A DNA stretch of 64,000 nt, taken from positions 434,001 to 498,000 of the forward strand of contig JAIWNF010000012.1 of the NCBI GenBank assembly GCA_025093555.1. Direction: 5' to 3'. This document shows positions 25,140-38,733 of the stretch, piece by piece; position 1 is the stretch's first letter; every line of letters begins with the position of its first letter. Position numbers and translations under genes: made by a program. The stretch is from Circinella umbellata (lineage: Eukaryota; Mucoromycota; Mucoromycetes; Mucorales; Lichtheimiaceae). The notes below the pieces were generated by a model. It was not told where the DNA came from. It saw only the letters and a program-made list of their open reading frames with translations, and made no database searches.

Positions 25140-25801
25140 CTATTCTTTTGCATAAACTGTTTCTAATGATTTATGATTTGCATCAAAACTTTCATATGCA
25201 ATATTATCAGGTGTTCCTTTGGCCTCAATATATCCACCAGCAGGACATGATACTTTACGACGGGGTATAAAGGCTGATCCTCTATTCTCTTGATAGGATA
25301 TCTATTATAATATGTGTAATTAATACAGAATAGAAAATCGAATATAAAATTATGGACATGTTACGTATTAAAACCATTAATAATTGTTCTTTAAAATAAT
25401 ATTAATAACAACTTTTTTTTAGCTTACAAAAAATGTGACAATAGCATCCTTTGTCATTTTTTCACTACAATTAGGACTAGTATATGGACAACACTCTTTG
25501 GATCCGAAAGGTATTTTATCATGCTTAAACCCACTATATTATATAATACATATGAAAGAATAATATTGGTTTAAAAAAAATGATAATAATGTTAAAATTA
25601 AATAGATTTAGATTATAAAAATAAGCTACGTAGTAATTACCCAAAATCCTTTGCACTCGATTGTTGTCCATTTACTTGTTGAACATGTAACGTGGTACTA
25701 TCTGTCATTTTGTTATAAATACAATACGAATAGACATAGTGAGGTAAAATAGTGATAAACATTAAAAGAATGTGTAATAATGCTGCTACGCGGATCATCA
25801 T
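25140..25801 (-). CDS. Small secreted cysteine-containing protein
   Basis: Exons 25641-25801, 25428-25533 and 25140-25301 join to 142 residues. MMIRVAALLHILLMFITIL is a strong hydrophobic signal peptide, with likely cleavage before or near YSYCIYNK. The mature part has about six cysteines (CIYNK, ECCPYTSPNC, VSCPAGG), enough for disulfides, and no transmembrane segment or GPI signal. The middle exon frame needs the joined codon GGT at intron 1. I do not recognise a named domain; it resembles small secreted proteins of Mucorales of unknown role. The start could be either of two adjacent ATGs. Confidence 0.75.
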
Positions 25802-26754
25802 ATTCAATGAATGAACTAGTCTATTTTCCCTTATGTTTTATGTTAAGCTTTTTAAATTGCTAGGAAAAAAAAAGTGTTTTTCTTGTATGTAAAGTGCTGG
25901 TTGTTTGTTATTTTGAAATAAAAGAAATACGATCTTTTATATATATATATATATTTTAAACACAAAGAGATTTAGCAACATAACGAATGATTTCTTTTTT
26001 TATATACAAGCAATAAGTAGAACTAAAAGTAACTTTTTGTCGTTGTCAAAAAGAAAACTTGGCAACAACGTGAATTGATAATAATTGCTGACAACTCATG
26101 GGTTTTCTTAGAAACGTTTCATCCATCACTTTGATTATATTTTACCTAGCAACATATGTTTTTATAAGCTGCAAATATTATTGATTTGGGTAAATTGTCT
26201 TATACATTATTGGATTAATATCTATTACGTACTCATCATAAAGTGAACAAATAAAAAACTATCATTATCTACAGTAGCTACTACATCTATAAGCTATACC
26301 TTTAATGATTATCATGAAGAAAATCTCTGTATCTAATTAATGGTACGATTTAGAACCAGATATTAATTATATTCCAATATACAGTTACAACCTTATTTGT
26401 AGAAGAATCTATTACAGTAGACTGAGAGCTTTAATGATTGTGTGGATTTGAGAATAATAGCTTTTAACATATGAACTACAAAAATATATGAGTCGATCCA
26501 GTATTCCTTTCTTTTTTATTTGATTGAAAACCATCAGTTGTAGATCGATTTTATTATAAGTAAAATTAATAAAGACGAATAAAAAGTCAATGTGTTAAAT
26601 AGTAATAACTAAAGAAGTGAACCACTGAGTTTATATGTATTTTACGCTATTGTTATCCTTATTTCAACAGTAGTAGATAATACATATTCCGCTCTTTTCT
26701 TAATAAAATTTCCTCTCTAATTCATATACCCTTTTATTCCTTTTAAAAAAAAAA
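25802..26754. other. Divergent intergenic region upstream of RTF1
   Basis: It carries the promoters of the secreted-protein gene (minus) and RTF1 (plus). AT-rich; no ORF or RNA gene supported. Confidence 0.5.
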
Positions 26755-28581
26755 ATGAGTCAAGAAATCGATGATTTGATTCTAGAACTAGTTGATCAAC
26801 CTAATAATGCTCAATCCGATGAAGACGAAGGAATTGATGAATATGGACCCGACTTATATAAAGACGAAGAAGATCGCCGACGGTAAAAGAAATAATATTT
26901 TTCATTTATTTTTTTATTTTATTATATTACTTGAAATTAATTCTTGAATTTCATTTCATTTCAATTGTTTTTTTTTTTTGCCTTTTTATAAATAATTTAT
27001 AGACTTCAAGCACTTCCAGAAGTAGAACGTGAACGTATTTTAAGTGAACGATCTGAAGAACGTCAACGTAATTTAGAACGACTTGAAGTACGCAAATTAT
27101 TAAACGATGGACGACGTGAAGATAATACAAGAAGTAAAGCTTTTTTTTTTTGTTTGGTTCTTTCTATATAGATTTTTCAATCTATATTATATTTTTAATA
27201 ATTGAATTAATTAAAATAACTCTTTTTGTGGTTATATAGGATCTACACGTGCAAAAGGAAGTAAAACTTCAGGAGCTTTAAGTGAATTAACTCGAAGACG
27301 TGAAGAAAAGAAACGTAGTACTCGTCATCGACGTTCTCCATCACCAACAGAACGACGAAAGAAAGCACGTGCTTCCTATAGTGATGAAAGTGCAGCAGAA
27401 TATTCTGATGATGATTATGAAGATAGAGATGAACGTCATATTAAGGTAATTTTAATTTATATAATGAAATATTTCTTTTTTTTTGAAAAGTAAACTTATT
27501 ATAATTATTATTAATATTTAGCGTACACCTACATTGGATGAAATTCAACCTATTGTTCTTACACGTCATCGCATTGAAAAATGGTTATATGCTCCTTATT
27601 TTGAAGATGTAGCAGCTGGATCTTATGTTCGACTTTTTATTGGTCAAGATGAACAAAAAAAGAGTGTTTATAGATTATGTCAAGTACTTGGTATGATATT
27701 AGAATTTATAAGAAAGAAAGAGGGCTTATGATAACAATAATAATAATCTAATGAGATACTTTTATTTATATATATATACAGAGGTTATTCCTCATCATAA
27801 AAAATATTCTATTTCTAGTGAAATTTGGAGTAATCAAGCACTTTTAGTTAAACATGGAAAAGCAGAAAAAGCATTTACTATGGATATTATTTCAAATCAA
27901 CCAGTGACACAGGTAAAAATAATAATAACAATAATAGTATATTGAAGTATATAAATTAATATATTTTATAGCAAGAATATTCTCGATTATTAAGTACTTG
28001 TGAAGCTGAAAACGAACCCCTTCCTGATTTGGAAGATGTGAAAGCTAAAACCAAACACTTTGAAGAAGCAAGATCTTATGTTTTAAAAGATGATGAAGTA
28101 TCTAATATGATTGCTAAAAAACAATCGGTATCAGGTCGTAAAGTCAATGCATCCATGGAACATGCTGTTTTATTATCCAAATTAGAACATGCACGAAATA
28201 TACACGATGAAGATCTTGTACAAAAGATTTTAAATGATTTAGAAGAATTAAAAGAAATTGAACGAACAAGAGAAATGGAAATGGAATTAGAATTGAAAAG
28301 ACGTCAAGAATTTCACAAACAAGCATTGGCTAAAGCTGATATTAAAGCTGGACAACAATGGGGAGAAGATTCTGCTAGAGTGAAATGGGCAGTGGAACAA
28401 GCTGCACGAAGGAAGAAAGAAGAGTATGTTTATGATGATAAATAGAGGATTGATTTATAGTATAATAACTAATCATTATTTCATTTGTTTTTATAGGGAA
28501 ACACCTGTTGGACCCGTAGTTGGATTCCGTGAATTGTATGAAAAAGTGGCTGCTAAAACAGAAATGATCTTATTAGTATAA
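26755..28581 (+). CDS. rtf1: PAF1 complex subunit Rtf1 (Plus3 domain)
   Basis: RNA polymerase II elongation factor that promotes H2B ubiquitination and links Spt5 to the PAF complex. Seven exons (26755-26882, 27003-27133, 27240-27445, 27522-27690, 27782-27912, 27972-28423, 28497-28581) join to 433 residues. The N-terminus is acidic (DEDEGIDEYGPDLYKDEEDR), followed by a basic Arg/Ser-rich linker. The Plus3 domain starts about residue 156 (PIVLTRHRIEKWLYAPYFED, SYVRLFIG, YRLCQVLEVI) and includes KTNKxLxLKHG-like LLVKHGKAEKAFTMDIISN. A long charged coiled coil follows. At 433 residues it is shorter than yeast Rtf1 (about 560). The last 5' splice site (GA|GTATGT) was chosen to keep frame into TPVGPVVGFRELYEK. 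Confidence 0.92.
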
Positions 28582-31500
28582 TAATAAAAAAAAAACCTAT
28601 ACAACATACACACACACACACAAAACTCATGGATCATGTTTTCCTATTTCTTCTTCTTCTTCTTCTTCCCCCCCCCCAAAGAACTGTTTTTATAATGAAA
28701 GAAATAAAGAGCACATGTGTTATACCAAAGAAAAGAGGATTGTTCCTGTCAAATAAAAAAAAAAGGAGTGTTATTGTTACACAATAAGAAAACTGTCAAA
28801 CATCTCCTGATTTTTTTTTTTATTCAAACATTCTAGAACCTAAATAAAGTCATATTATTATAATAAAATAATAATAAAAAAAAAAAGATCTAAATCAAGA
28901 TAAATAGGGGTTCTTTACCCCATTTTATTTTTTTTATTTTTATATTTCAAATAAATAAAGTGTCTATTTTAAACATGTAAAAAGAGGTGTTTTTTTTTAC
29001 ATGGTGCATTTGTACTACAAGTATACTAAAGAGTTTAAAAGTTACCCGATCATGATCGAGTCAAAAAGAAAAAAAAAACGTGTTTTTGTTCTGTCACTTA
29101 CTAAAATAACTCACTATTGAAGAAGAAGGAAGGGGTTTGTTAGATTCTACTTGCACTATTTATATATATATATCAAAAAATAAAGATAAAAAACCGATAA
29201 AGTTAGTACGATCAATTTTTTAGTTCTATAATAAAGAATGATTAAGTCGAGTGAATTGAAAAGAGTAAGATCTCCTCAAAATTTTATACAACGATTTCTG
29301 AGTCACTATTCGTCGAATATAGTTACAGTAACTGTCTATTGAATATAACTTATTGACACGTTAAGAAGAATAATCTTTTCCAATTTCTGTAAGATGGCGT
29401 GAGCTTCGCATGTACACCCCCACCTTTACACGACATATGCAGCACACACATTTTTTTTAAAAAAAAAAATCCCCGCAGCTCCTTCTCTCTTTAATTCTTT
29501 AACTCCTCCCACATCCACCTCCTTCCTACCTTCTTTCATTCACAAACACCCCCCAACAACAACAAACCCCCCCAACAAAAGAGACCGTTTTTTTTTTTAC
29601 AATTATCCGGTTGAAAAAAAATAATCAGATTTGATCTAGAGTATTCAGGAAAGACCCCTAATGGAAATCGGAACATGTTTCTAAAAAAGCAATAAGAAAC
29701 AAAAACTTTAATTTTTTATACATTTATCCGGCTCCCCTTTTTTAAGTGTATCCGTTTCTATAGAGTTTATACATCAATTATTCTTTTTTTGATTCAATGA
29801 AGAGGTTATTACTATTATATAAGATATATGTTTCTAATATAAATCATTAGTTCTAACTACTACACCCAAATGGTGTACTATAAGTTTATATATATATATA
29901 TAAAGATCATTCATTTATAACGAGACTTCCTCTTTTTGACATATATTCTCATTATTAGTGTCACATGTTTGATTAAACAAAAGTCGAACAGTTATAGAAG
30001 AAATCACATTATTGGGGGATAAAATCTCAAACATTATGCAAAAAAGCTTTTCCGTTCAAAAAAAAAAACAATGGAAAATGGTACCATGTTTTTTGTGTCA
30101 CATCAAAAAAAAATGTCAATCTTTTTTAAACAACATGCCATAAATTATAGAACATTAGAGATGACATATGTCTAAAAAGGTGTTAATATATTAATATATA
30201 TATATAGTTTAAATGTTTCATACTATATATTTATAGAATGATTCATGCTTTATAGGGTCAATAACCTTTTTTTTTTATAAACACGCGCTCATTTGCGTAT
30301 AGAAATGTAAAAAAAAAAGGGGGACCCTTATAACCTAGACTCTCTCTCTCTCTCTATTGAATTTTAACATTAAAGATTTGTTGGACAGAAATATTATCTA
30401 ACATTCCCTCTTTTACGTGTAACTTTACATTCGTCCCTGTTTTTATTTTTCTTCTTCTTCTAATTTTGCATAACAATGGGATTGGAATGGTCTGTTAAAT
30501 TCAACTACCTTTTTTTTAACAAAAACATTCGTTATTACTATAACTAAAAAGCACGAGCCTATCCAATGCTTATATATGTACGTGTACACTATTACGTACA
30601 TACTTGTTGTTGTTTTTTTATTGATTTCTCAATAATACTTACATTCATATCATAAATATGCACAGATCAAGTAACTTTATCCCAACTTATATGGGATAAT
30701 GACGTAAATCAAAACTTAACATGGTTATTATGTGATTTGAATTCATCACATGATGCTTATTCATGCATGCAAGTATGATTTAGATACTATATTTAGTAAT
30801 ATAATAATACAAGTAGTATTACTTTTTATTATATAGAATACGTAGTCAATTTTATTCATATAGCCCCATGTGAATCTATCCCGAGCTACGTAGTAGATAT
30901 CAAGTTATTTAATTTAGATTTAGTCAGCAAATTCCATTGTGTTGCTTTAATCTATATACCCTCATTGAATCCGTTTGATTTTTTTTAAGCTTTTTGAAAT
31001 TTATTCTTCACTCTAAATGAAGGTTTCTTTATTTCAATAATTTTATTATTTTTTCCCACCTTTTGACATATATAGAATCAAAGTTATTTGGACCAACAAC
31101 AGTTCAAAAAGTGAATCATAAGGACAAAGGTAGAACAAGGCGGAGTGAAATAGAGTAATAGATCGACAAGCATTTCTCACGCTTCAATGGGGGTTTTTTC
31201 TCTCTCTCTCCAAGTTAAAGTAGAACTTACGTGGACACACGCACTCACGACATGATTTTAGTAAAAAAAAAAAAAAAAAAAAAAAAGTAAGTATACAAGT
31301 TGTTTATAAATGTTAATAAAATCCCCGCCAGTTAAACACACTTCTTTTAAAAGACGAGTACAAAAATCACAAGGGTTAATGTGATATAACCATCAAGTTG
31401 TATACTACATGGAAAAAGGTGGGCGGGGAGAGGTTCTTTACTACCTGAAACCATTTCTGTTTCTTTTTCCTTCTTTTGGATCCCTTTGTCTTTTTCCTCC

Positions 31501-31800
31501 CCCCCCCAAAAAAAAAAAAGAAGGGGGGGGTAAGGAAAAATCTAGAGTTTTTTGTCATACTGGTTACGTGGATAACAATAATACATGGGATCCATTATAG
31601 ATGAAAATCATCTTCCTTGTTAATAGTGTTATTATTGAATAATAATAAGAAACTTATTATAAATAATAAAGTAGTCATGTTTAAAGTAATTTTTGCATAA
31701 ATGGAACTCTTTTCTTTTTTTTTGTATTTTTTTTTTTGTATTGCCGCTAAACTATCATCAAGCCGCGTTATTTAAGTTATGTATGTGGCTCAGAAGTTAA

Positions 31801-31834
<34 letters not shown>

Positions 31835-31894
31835 ATAGGGTAGTATGAAGAACTCATTTCCTAAATCTTTCAAATATATAGTTCATTAAACATT
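28582..31894. other. 3.3-kb gene-free spacer rich in homopolymers
   Basis: No supported gene. The first part is the 3' flank of RTF1. Poly(A), poly(C) and (GA)n tracts occur, for example A24 around 31262-31285 and GA repeats at 31809-31833. The ORF pair at 31376-31600 is a low-complexity artefact of C/A runs. Confidence 0.5.
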
Positions 31895-32138
31895 ATGGGA
31901 TTAGAAGAAAATTTTGATCAATTATGTCGACACGTTTTTCCTGATGGACTTAAAGCGGGTCTTGTTACTGATAAAGATGGTGTAGTTATTTTAAAAAGTA
32001 AATTGAATTTGATTTTAAAATAAAATAAAATAAATACGTTTAATTAAGAAATATTGGATAAAATAGGTACATCTAGAGATGCTCCCTTGAATGTGACCGA
32101 TTCAACGATACCCAGTACCTTTGCCATTGCTAATAACC

Positions 32139-32176
<38 letters not shown>

Positions 32177-32482
32177 TATTAAAAAATAATATTAACTTGA
32201 TATTAATTTTTAATAGGCTTCTAAACTAGGATTAAAACAAAATCGATTTATTGTCAGTATGTTTGATTTATATCAAGTCGTACAATTAGATAATAACCCA
32301 CTTATTGTTACTTTGGTGGGTGATGCAACAGCCAATACAGGTAAATAATAATAATTGAAAAGAATAAAGAAAAGGTTATTAATTATATTATAATAACCCT
32401 AGGTTTACTCATTAATCTCGGACATCAAATTGTGGATATATCAAAACCCTTAGTAACTGCTTTACAGGATAGACAACAATAA
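31895..32482 (+). CDS. LAMTOR3-like Ragulator/late-endosomal adaptor (roadblock fold)
   Basis: Scaffold of the late endosome/vacuole membrane complex that anchors TORC1 or MAPK signalling (LAMTOR3/MP1). Exons 31895-31997, 32067-32140, 32217-32340 and 32403-32482 join to 126 residues, the usual family length. Recognisable elements are GLKAGLVTDKDGVVILKS, PSTFAIANNQASKLGLKQNR, the FDLYQVVQLDNNPLIVTLVG strand pair and ANTGLLINLG. The start ATG gives MGLEENFDQL, typical of the first amphipathic helix. Intron 2 contains an AT dinucleotide run that could vary in length. Confidence 0.88.
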
Positions 32483-33218
32483 ATTTCATTAATAAATAAA
32501 GGAGATGTAATTTTTTTTTTGTGTGTGTATATATAAAAGTATATGGAAGAATCAAAAAGAAGACTGAGATTCTCTCTTTTTTTTTTAAAAAAGGGATCTA
32601 CAAGCAGCATAATTGCGGGACACCCCGAAGTCATATATAAAAAAAAATGTCAGTAAAATCGTGATAAAAGAAAACATCGGTACTTTTAACCGACTTTCTA
32701 ATAGAGTACTATGACTATTTAGTGTATTCATATGTATTTATATGTATGTATCTGTGTATGTATGTGTAAATGTGCACAGGTAAAAAAGTACAAGATATTT
32801 CGGAGATTTATATCTATAATCACATTTTTTTTTTTTTAAAAAAAAAAAGTACACTGACCATCCAAAAGTTGGCCGTTTTTTTTTTTTTTGAGCTTATATA
32901 TAAAGTTTTCATAAAAAGTATATTTCATGGTTTTAAGGAACGAGAAAACACACAGTGAGAGAAAAAGAAAGTTTAAGTTTAAAGCTGTTTTAAGATTGAT
33001 AATATTGTTGTTATGTTGTTGTTAAGAGTTTAAATATATAGATACGCCTTCCTGGTTTTTTATTTTTTTTTTATTAAGATCCATTCCTTATATACTTGGG
33101 ATTTGTGTACTAAACCTGAAGAGATGGGGGAACTGGAAAAAAAAACAGAGAGAGAGAAAGGGAGAGGGTTCCCGGTCGATTGCGCGGTAAGACAGTTTGG
33201 GTGAGCCCGCATTTTTAT

Positions 33219-33250
<32 letters not shown>

Positions 33251-33955
33251 AATCGGCGGAACGATCAGGAAGAGTTCCTTCTTACAAGCGGAAAAGATTT
33301 CATGTTGATGGGGGTAACTTGATGTATTACCAATCTGTCTTACTCTTTTTTTTTTTTTTTCCTCTCTTTCTTTCTCATTCTTTATATATTATTTCTTTTT
33401 AAATAGAATAAAGTTGATGATAGTAAAAAAGTGTTCTGAGGTTAATATTTATATATATGCTGATTAAAAGAAAAAAAAATAGCAGAACTTATTCCGACAA
33501 GCATATGAACTTGATTTTATTATATTAGAAAAAAAAAAAAAAGAATACGGGGACAGCATAGTAAAAAAGAACGAGGTTCATTCGCATACCCAGAAACACC
33601 ACAGAAGTGACTAATTCGGTAATATATTACTACTAAACAATCTTGGGGGAGAGGGAGGAGAGATGTCCAATATGGGGGGAGTATAAGGTTTTTTAGACTG
33701 TTTATCTTTTTCAGTTCCACTTCTTGTTCTCTCCCCCCCCCCAACCTTTTGTGTGTATATAACCTATGTATTCTATTTTTTTTTGTGTACCCTGTCAGCT
33801 AATATAAAAAGGGAGCTTGTTGAGAAATAAAAAAAAAATCATGCTTCTTTGTTCTCTTTTTTCTTTTTAAATACCTTTTTTTTTTATTTTTTTCATCAAG
33901 AAACTTATTTTACTTTTTTGAAATAAAAAAGAATAAAAACAAAAAAAAAGCAACT
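32483..33955. other. Intergenic spacer with TA and homopolymer tracts
   Basis: No supported gene. (TA)n lies near 33223-33251 and several T or A runs exceed 12 bases. A T/A-rich leader directly precedes the next start codon. Confidence 0.45.
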
Positions 33956-35354
33956 ATGGTTTCTACTATTCAAACACCTTCTCAACACAATGGTTGGATG
34001 TATATTCGTAATGTATCGAGTGGAAATGTCATTACTGCAACAACGGATAATAAAATAGAAGCATTACGATCTCAAGTCATGGTGGGTCCTGCCAAACGAA
34101 ATGATCAGGAGTTGTGGCGTTGGGATGGTCAATTTTTACGAAATAAATCCAATGATTTAGTACTTGATATTCGAAAAGGTAAAACTATTATTCTCGATAT
34201 ATTTTTTGCATGAAAATACATATTAAATAAATGAAATCTATGTAGGTCGTCTTCGATTAATTCAAGAAACTGAAATATGTTTATATACCCCCAAACCTGA
34301 AAGTGAAGCACATAATCAATTATGGGGTGTGCGAGACGGAGCATTTGACGTATATGGAAGACCGCAACCTGATCATACTTTGATTTATTCATTGAGTAAC
34401 GACGATTGGGTATTGGATATTCAACATGCAACAAATCCAGATGAAACAACGAACAAATTAATTTTATTTCCCTATCAAAGTATGGATAATGATACACAAC
34501 AATGGATTTTTATTGATGAAAATGCAAGTAGTTTATTAGATGAACCTGTTACCATAACAACATCTACTACTATGTTTAAATCTTCTTCTTCTTCTTCTTC
34601 TTCAACAAATAATGCCTCTGTGAATTTATCACCTTCTACCTCTGCATCCAGTTCACCTGTAACCACATCTACAGTAGCCTCTTCGAATACTCATGATTTA
34701 TCAGCTTCGGCTGAATTATTTGCACACGGTCTCAGTCCAGCAAAACGAGGATCACAAAGTTCAGTTACTTTAGTATCTATTGAAGCTTATCGTGAATGTC
34801 ATCAAAATGTTTATCTTGAAAAGAATCCACGTCTCAGGTAAAAATTCCTTTTTCTTTTTGAAAGGGTTTCATTTATATGAGTAAAAAAAAAGGGGGGAGG
34901 GGTGGGGAGGGGAAGGTTAATTTGTAAAAGGGAAAGGTGAAAAATGCAAGGGCGGTTACTGAATTGTTTATTTTTTTTTAAACGTTACACAGTGACAAGG
35001 CTATTGCTATGGCAGCTGCTTACGAAACCTGGAAAAAATGGAATCAAGAACGAGTGAATAGTCTTGATCAACCTGATCGACTTCAATATCATGAAGTAGA
35101 TAAGATTCGTTCTTGTTTACAATCTACAGCTCAATCAGAGGTATGTATTTAGGGGACGGGAATCAAGTTAAAAATGGGGAAAAATGAGTGTGAGAAGTAA
35201 AAAAAAGTTGACATGTAAAAAATTTCTCCCAAATTGATAGGCAAGTCGTATTTTCGATCAATGTGATCAGCTGAGCAATCATAAGGAAACTGCGCTTTGT
35301 TTAGCAAATCGACTGGTTATTCAACTTTATGAACAAGTGCTTACGACACCTTAA
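33956..35354 (+). CDS. Ricin-B-type beta-trefoil lectin-like protein
   Basis: Four exons (33956-34178, 34246-34837, 34993-35140, 35241-35354) join to 358 residues. Residues 1-155 form a beta-trefoil of the ricin-B/CBM13 type: GWMYIRNVSSGNVITA opens it, and the three Q-x-W-like repeats are QELWRW, NQLWGV and TQQWIF, with LVLDI and WVLDIQ strands. A Ser-rich linker (about 180-260, including a poly-Ser run) leads to a helical C-terminus (KAIAMAAAYETWKKWNQERV). There is no signal peptide and no toxic A-chain, so this is a cytosolic or nuclear carbohydrate- or protein-binding module, not a toxin. Ligand unknown. Confidence 0.8.
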
Positions 35355-35823
35355 AGAAGCTCCGCTTTTTTTTTTTCTAAACTATACTTTCTCCACTACT
35401 TTTCACCGCAATCCCCCGATAGCTTTATTTTATTTACTCTCCCTCCCCCGCACAGACTCTTTTAAACAAATTCATTCAACACTCACGGTCATTCGATTTT
35501 TTTGTCTATTATTTCGCTCCTCCCCATTCTTTATTATTATTCGTGCGCGCAACTTCTCACACAGTCTCTTTCTTGTATCATTTTTTTTTTCTTTACCAAT
35601 AACAAAGCCCTTTTTTTCCTCCCTCACCCCCCCTCCTCTTACTTTCTGTCCTCCACCTTATTATTCATGCTTTTATTTTTGTAATGTATAGTTCTTTTTT
35701 TTTTCGTTCTTGTATGATATTTTTCCCTTTATTATTTATTCTCACCCCAATTCACACTCACTCAACCAAAATAACTCCTTTTCTCCCTCCCCCTCTCCCC
35801 TCTTTTCTTTGTCTTTGTATGAT

Positions 35824-35862
<39 letters not shown>

Positions 35863-36847
35863 TTTTGCAACACCAAAAAAAAGTTTATGTTTTTACTTTT
35901 ATTACATGGGGAAAAAAAAAAAACTCCCACCAAAAAATCCATAAAATAAAATAAGATTTTTTTCATCATTATTTCCCAATTGTATATAAATACAAAAAAA
36001 AGCACAGGGCAATTTCTCGGATTTGAATTTTGGGGGAGAGGGAAGTAGTTAGTTCCGGTTTAAAAAAAAAAAAAAAGAGAGAAAAGAAATTGACAGCTGG
36101 GATTATTTTATATATAGTAAAATGATATTTTTAAACTTTTCTTATATGCATCGCAAATAGAATCTTCTTTTTTTGCATTTAATAAAAAAACGATGAAACT
36201 ACGTATCAAAATGTTTTTATTTATAATAAAATAAAGACATGAACATTAGTAAACACAGTCAAAAGAAAACTAAATAGTTGCGTAATAACTAAAATTCTAT
36301 TCTTAGAAAATATAAATTTGGGGGAGAGGAAATGGATTTAATTCCTATTGGTTTTTTTTTTTTCCAAGGTAGAAAAACTCACACTCTCACTTTTTTTTTT
36401 TTTTTAGAGTTTGTGAAAGGTGGTCCAAGCACCCTAAGTTGTTTGTTGGCGTTTTCCAACAATCTTTTATATTCTTCTCTTCTCCTCCCCCCCCCAAAAC
36501 ATTGATTCAATAAAAAACATTGAGTTACATCAATATGAAAAATATAAAAAGAAACTTAAAGAAATAAAAGATTTTTACTTTGTATTTCTGAAAAAATTGA
36601 ATACTATCCAGCCGAGTTCTTCTCCGAGTTTACCGTTATCTCACTAAAAAGACAAAGGGAATATCAAATGAAAATCAGTGGTTACACGTATTTTTTTTTA
36701 GTGAGATTCAAATTTTTACTCGGTGAATATAAAACCTTCTTTATATCCCTTTGATTTCTACCATTATCATGGTAATGTGTTACCTCAATAAAAAAAAAAA
36801 AAAAAAAAAAAGTCTACTTAAGAGTGAGTGGTAAATAAGGGCGTTTT
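35355..36847. other. Spacer with long C/T-rich tract
   Basis: Directly after the beta-trefoil gene the + strand is strongly pyrimidine-rich (about 35360-35870), including (CT)n near 35830-35855. It is followed by A-runs, including A23 near 36788. The overlapping ORFs are low-complexity. Nothing else is supported. Confidence 0.5.
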
Positions 36848-37273
36848 CTAAATAACAGAAATAATATATATAGATGATGATAATTTGCGCTTGTTAAATC
36901 TGCTACTATCCGTCAATATTTTCAGAAAGGTGGAATGCTTCATTACTCGGTCTATCGCTGTTTTAATATCCACGGCCCTCTTTCTGCGGTTCCCGTTGTC
37001 TGTATTCATTATAATTTGGTCAAGCGCTTTTATGTATAATTCTTTGAATAAGTTTAGATCATTTTCATCATTGACAATTTCAATATATTTCACTAATTCT
37101 TCTAGTAGATCACAAGTATTCCATTGGTTGTGGTCAACATCATCTAGGTATTTCTCAATGATGTTTGCGGAGCGTGAACCTAGTTAAGATCAGTTTAGCA
37201 TTGTTAGTTATTCATGCTATATAATAAGCTTTATTGAGTACTTACAAGATTCAAGAAATAGTGTTCTGATCAT
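36848..37273 (-). CDS. Hypothetical protein, two-exon model
   Basis: Exons 37246-37273 and 36848-37179 join to 119 residues. The splice sites are strong (T|GTAAGT and CTAG|GT), and the second exon stays open: ANIIEKYLDDVDHNQWNTC, YIEIVNDENDLNLFKELY, DQIIMNTDNGNRRKRAVD and HSTFLKILTDS. It looks helical, charged and soluble. I recognise no domain. The 28-bp first exon is the weakest part of the model; the gene could start further upstream or be the remnant of a larger one. Confidence 0.45.
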
Positions 37274-38279
37274 TATTTATCTAACGTACAAGGAGAGTAT
37301 AAAAAAGAAGAAAAAAGAAAAAAATATGTCTGCGGATGGCTCTTTTGTATAGTTCTGGCTTAAAAAATAATCACATGGATTATGATCGACAGTCGGCGCA
37401 TAGGGTGCCACAAAGAATTATTTTTAGATTCAATGCAAAAAGTATTTGTTTATTATGCTATGCCTTTTTTATGTTGGCATATAATAATAGACAACAATAA
37501 TATAATATAAAAACCACGAGTTCTCCTAGTGATATAGTGATACTGTCTGTGTAAATATGAAGAGGGAAGAGCGGTAAAAAAAATAAAGTCAAAGAAAAGT
37601 AGAGAAAGTTGTATGCATAAATCCAAATGCATTTTACATGGTAAGAAATTTGTTATCCAAAATCAACTGTGCCTGGATATCAAAATTCTTAGTCAATACT
37701 TCGTTTTTTTTTCTGTCTGTGATTATAATATTATAATTCAACATTATAATCATGTACCTCGCATAATTAAAAATGACACGTAAACTAGCACCTGTTGTTT
37801 CATTAATTATAAATTAATTATATGCAACTGCTGTATTCTATAGTTGTTTATCATGGCTATCTTTTTCTCGTTTACGTTACCGTTCATGTTGATGTTTGTC
37901 CTTACATTGTGGAGGAGCTAACTGTTGATATCGGTATCATTGTCTTCATTGGGCATTCATATTTAATTTTTGTTCTCATAATTCCATTTTTGCGAGAAAG
38001 CAAATATGGTATTATTAACGAGTCAAAGAGGAATTGCACTGGTAAAGGTGAAATGAGTACTTCCTTTTTCTGATGCTTCATCTTGTTCTCATATTTGATA
38101 AAAGGCTTTCTTATTCTATTCCTCGGAACAAAAAGATTCAACCAAAAAAACGTTTTGCTTTGTTAAGGCATGATAAAAAAAAGCCTCTTCATTTTTGATT
38201 ATTACTATTATAAACTTATGTATTATGTAACAAGTAAAGATAAGGATGAACAGATTATTAGGTAATTAATTGTAGTTTG

Positions 38280-38313
<34 letters not shown>

Positions 38314-38400
38314 ACTTATTGCATAGCCTTTGTGTCCATGAGAATAATAATAATAAAGACCCAAACAAAAAAAAACCTGATTTTTGAACCCCTTGAAAAA
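37274..38400. other. Spacer without supported genes
   Basis: An 83-codon ORF at 37822-38073 is hydrophobic and has no domain. A (TA)n run lies near 38279-38302. No RNA gene noticed. Confidence 0.4.
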
Positions 38401-38733
38401 AAAAGACAATAAATGTATATGGCTTTGCACGGGGGAATTGATCACGACCCTGAAGTACAATCTCTCCTCGCATGGTTGGCAACATCTCTCCAAAACACGT
38501 CGCTTCTTTATCTTAGAAAAACAAGTTCAACATTCAAGAATACCTCGAATCCGATAAATCTTTTATGTTTGATGATAATTTAATGGTCAAAGAAAAAAAA
38601 AGAGGATGAAGTATTTTTTTATGTGTTATATATGAATATTAAATGTCATAAGTATTGGACGAGATTTAAAAAAAAAAAAGAAGAGCTTCGTGTTTTTTGT
38701 TTGGTGCGGAAATAATAATAATAATAATAATAG

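Noticed and set aside
33956..34500. Ricin-like toxin
   Set aside because: Only the B-chain type beta-trefoil binding fold is present; there is no ribosome-inactivating A-chain and no signal peptide.
35329..36005. Overlapping Ser/Phe/Leu-rich ORFs
   Set aside because: Products of a strong C/T bias on the + strand; no domain and no consistent frame.
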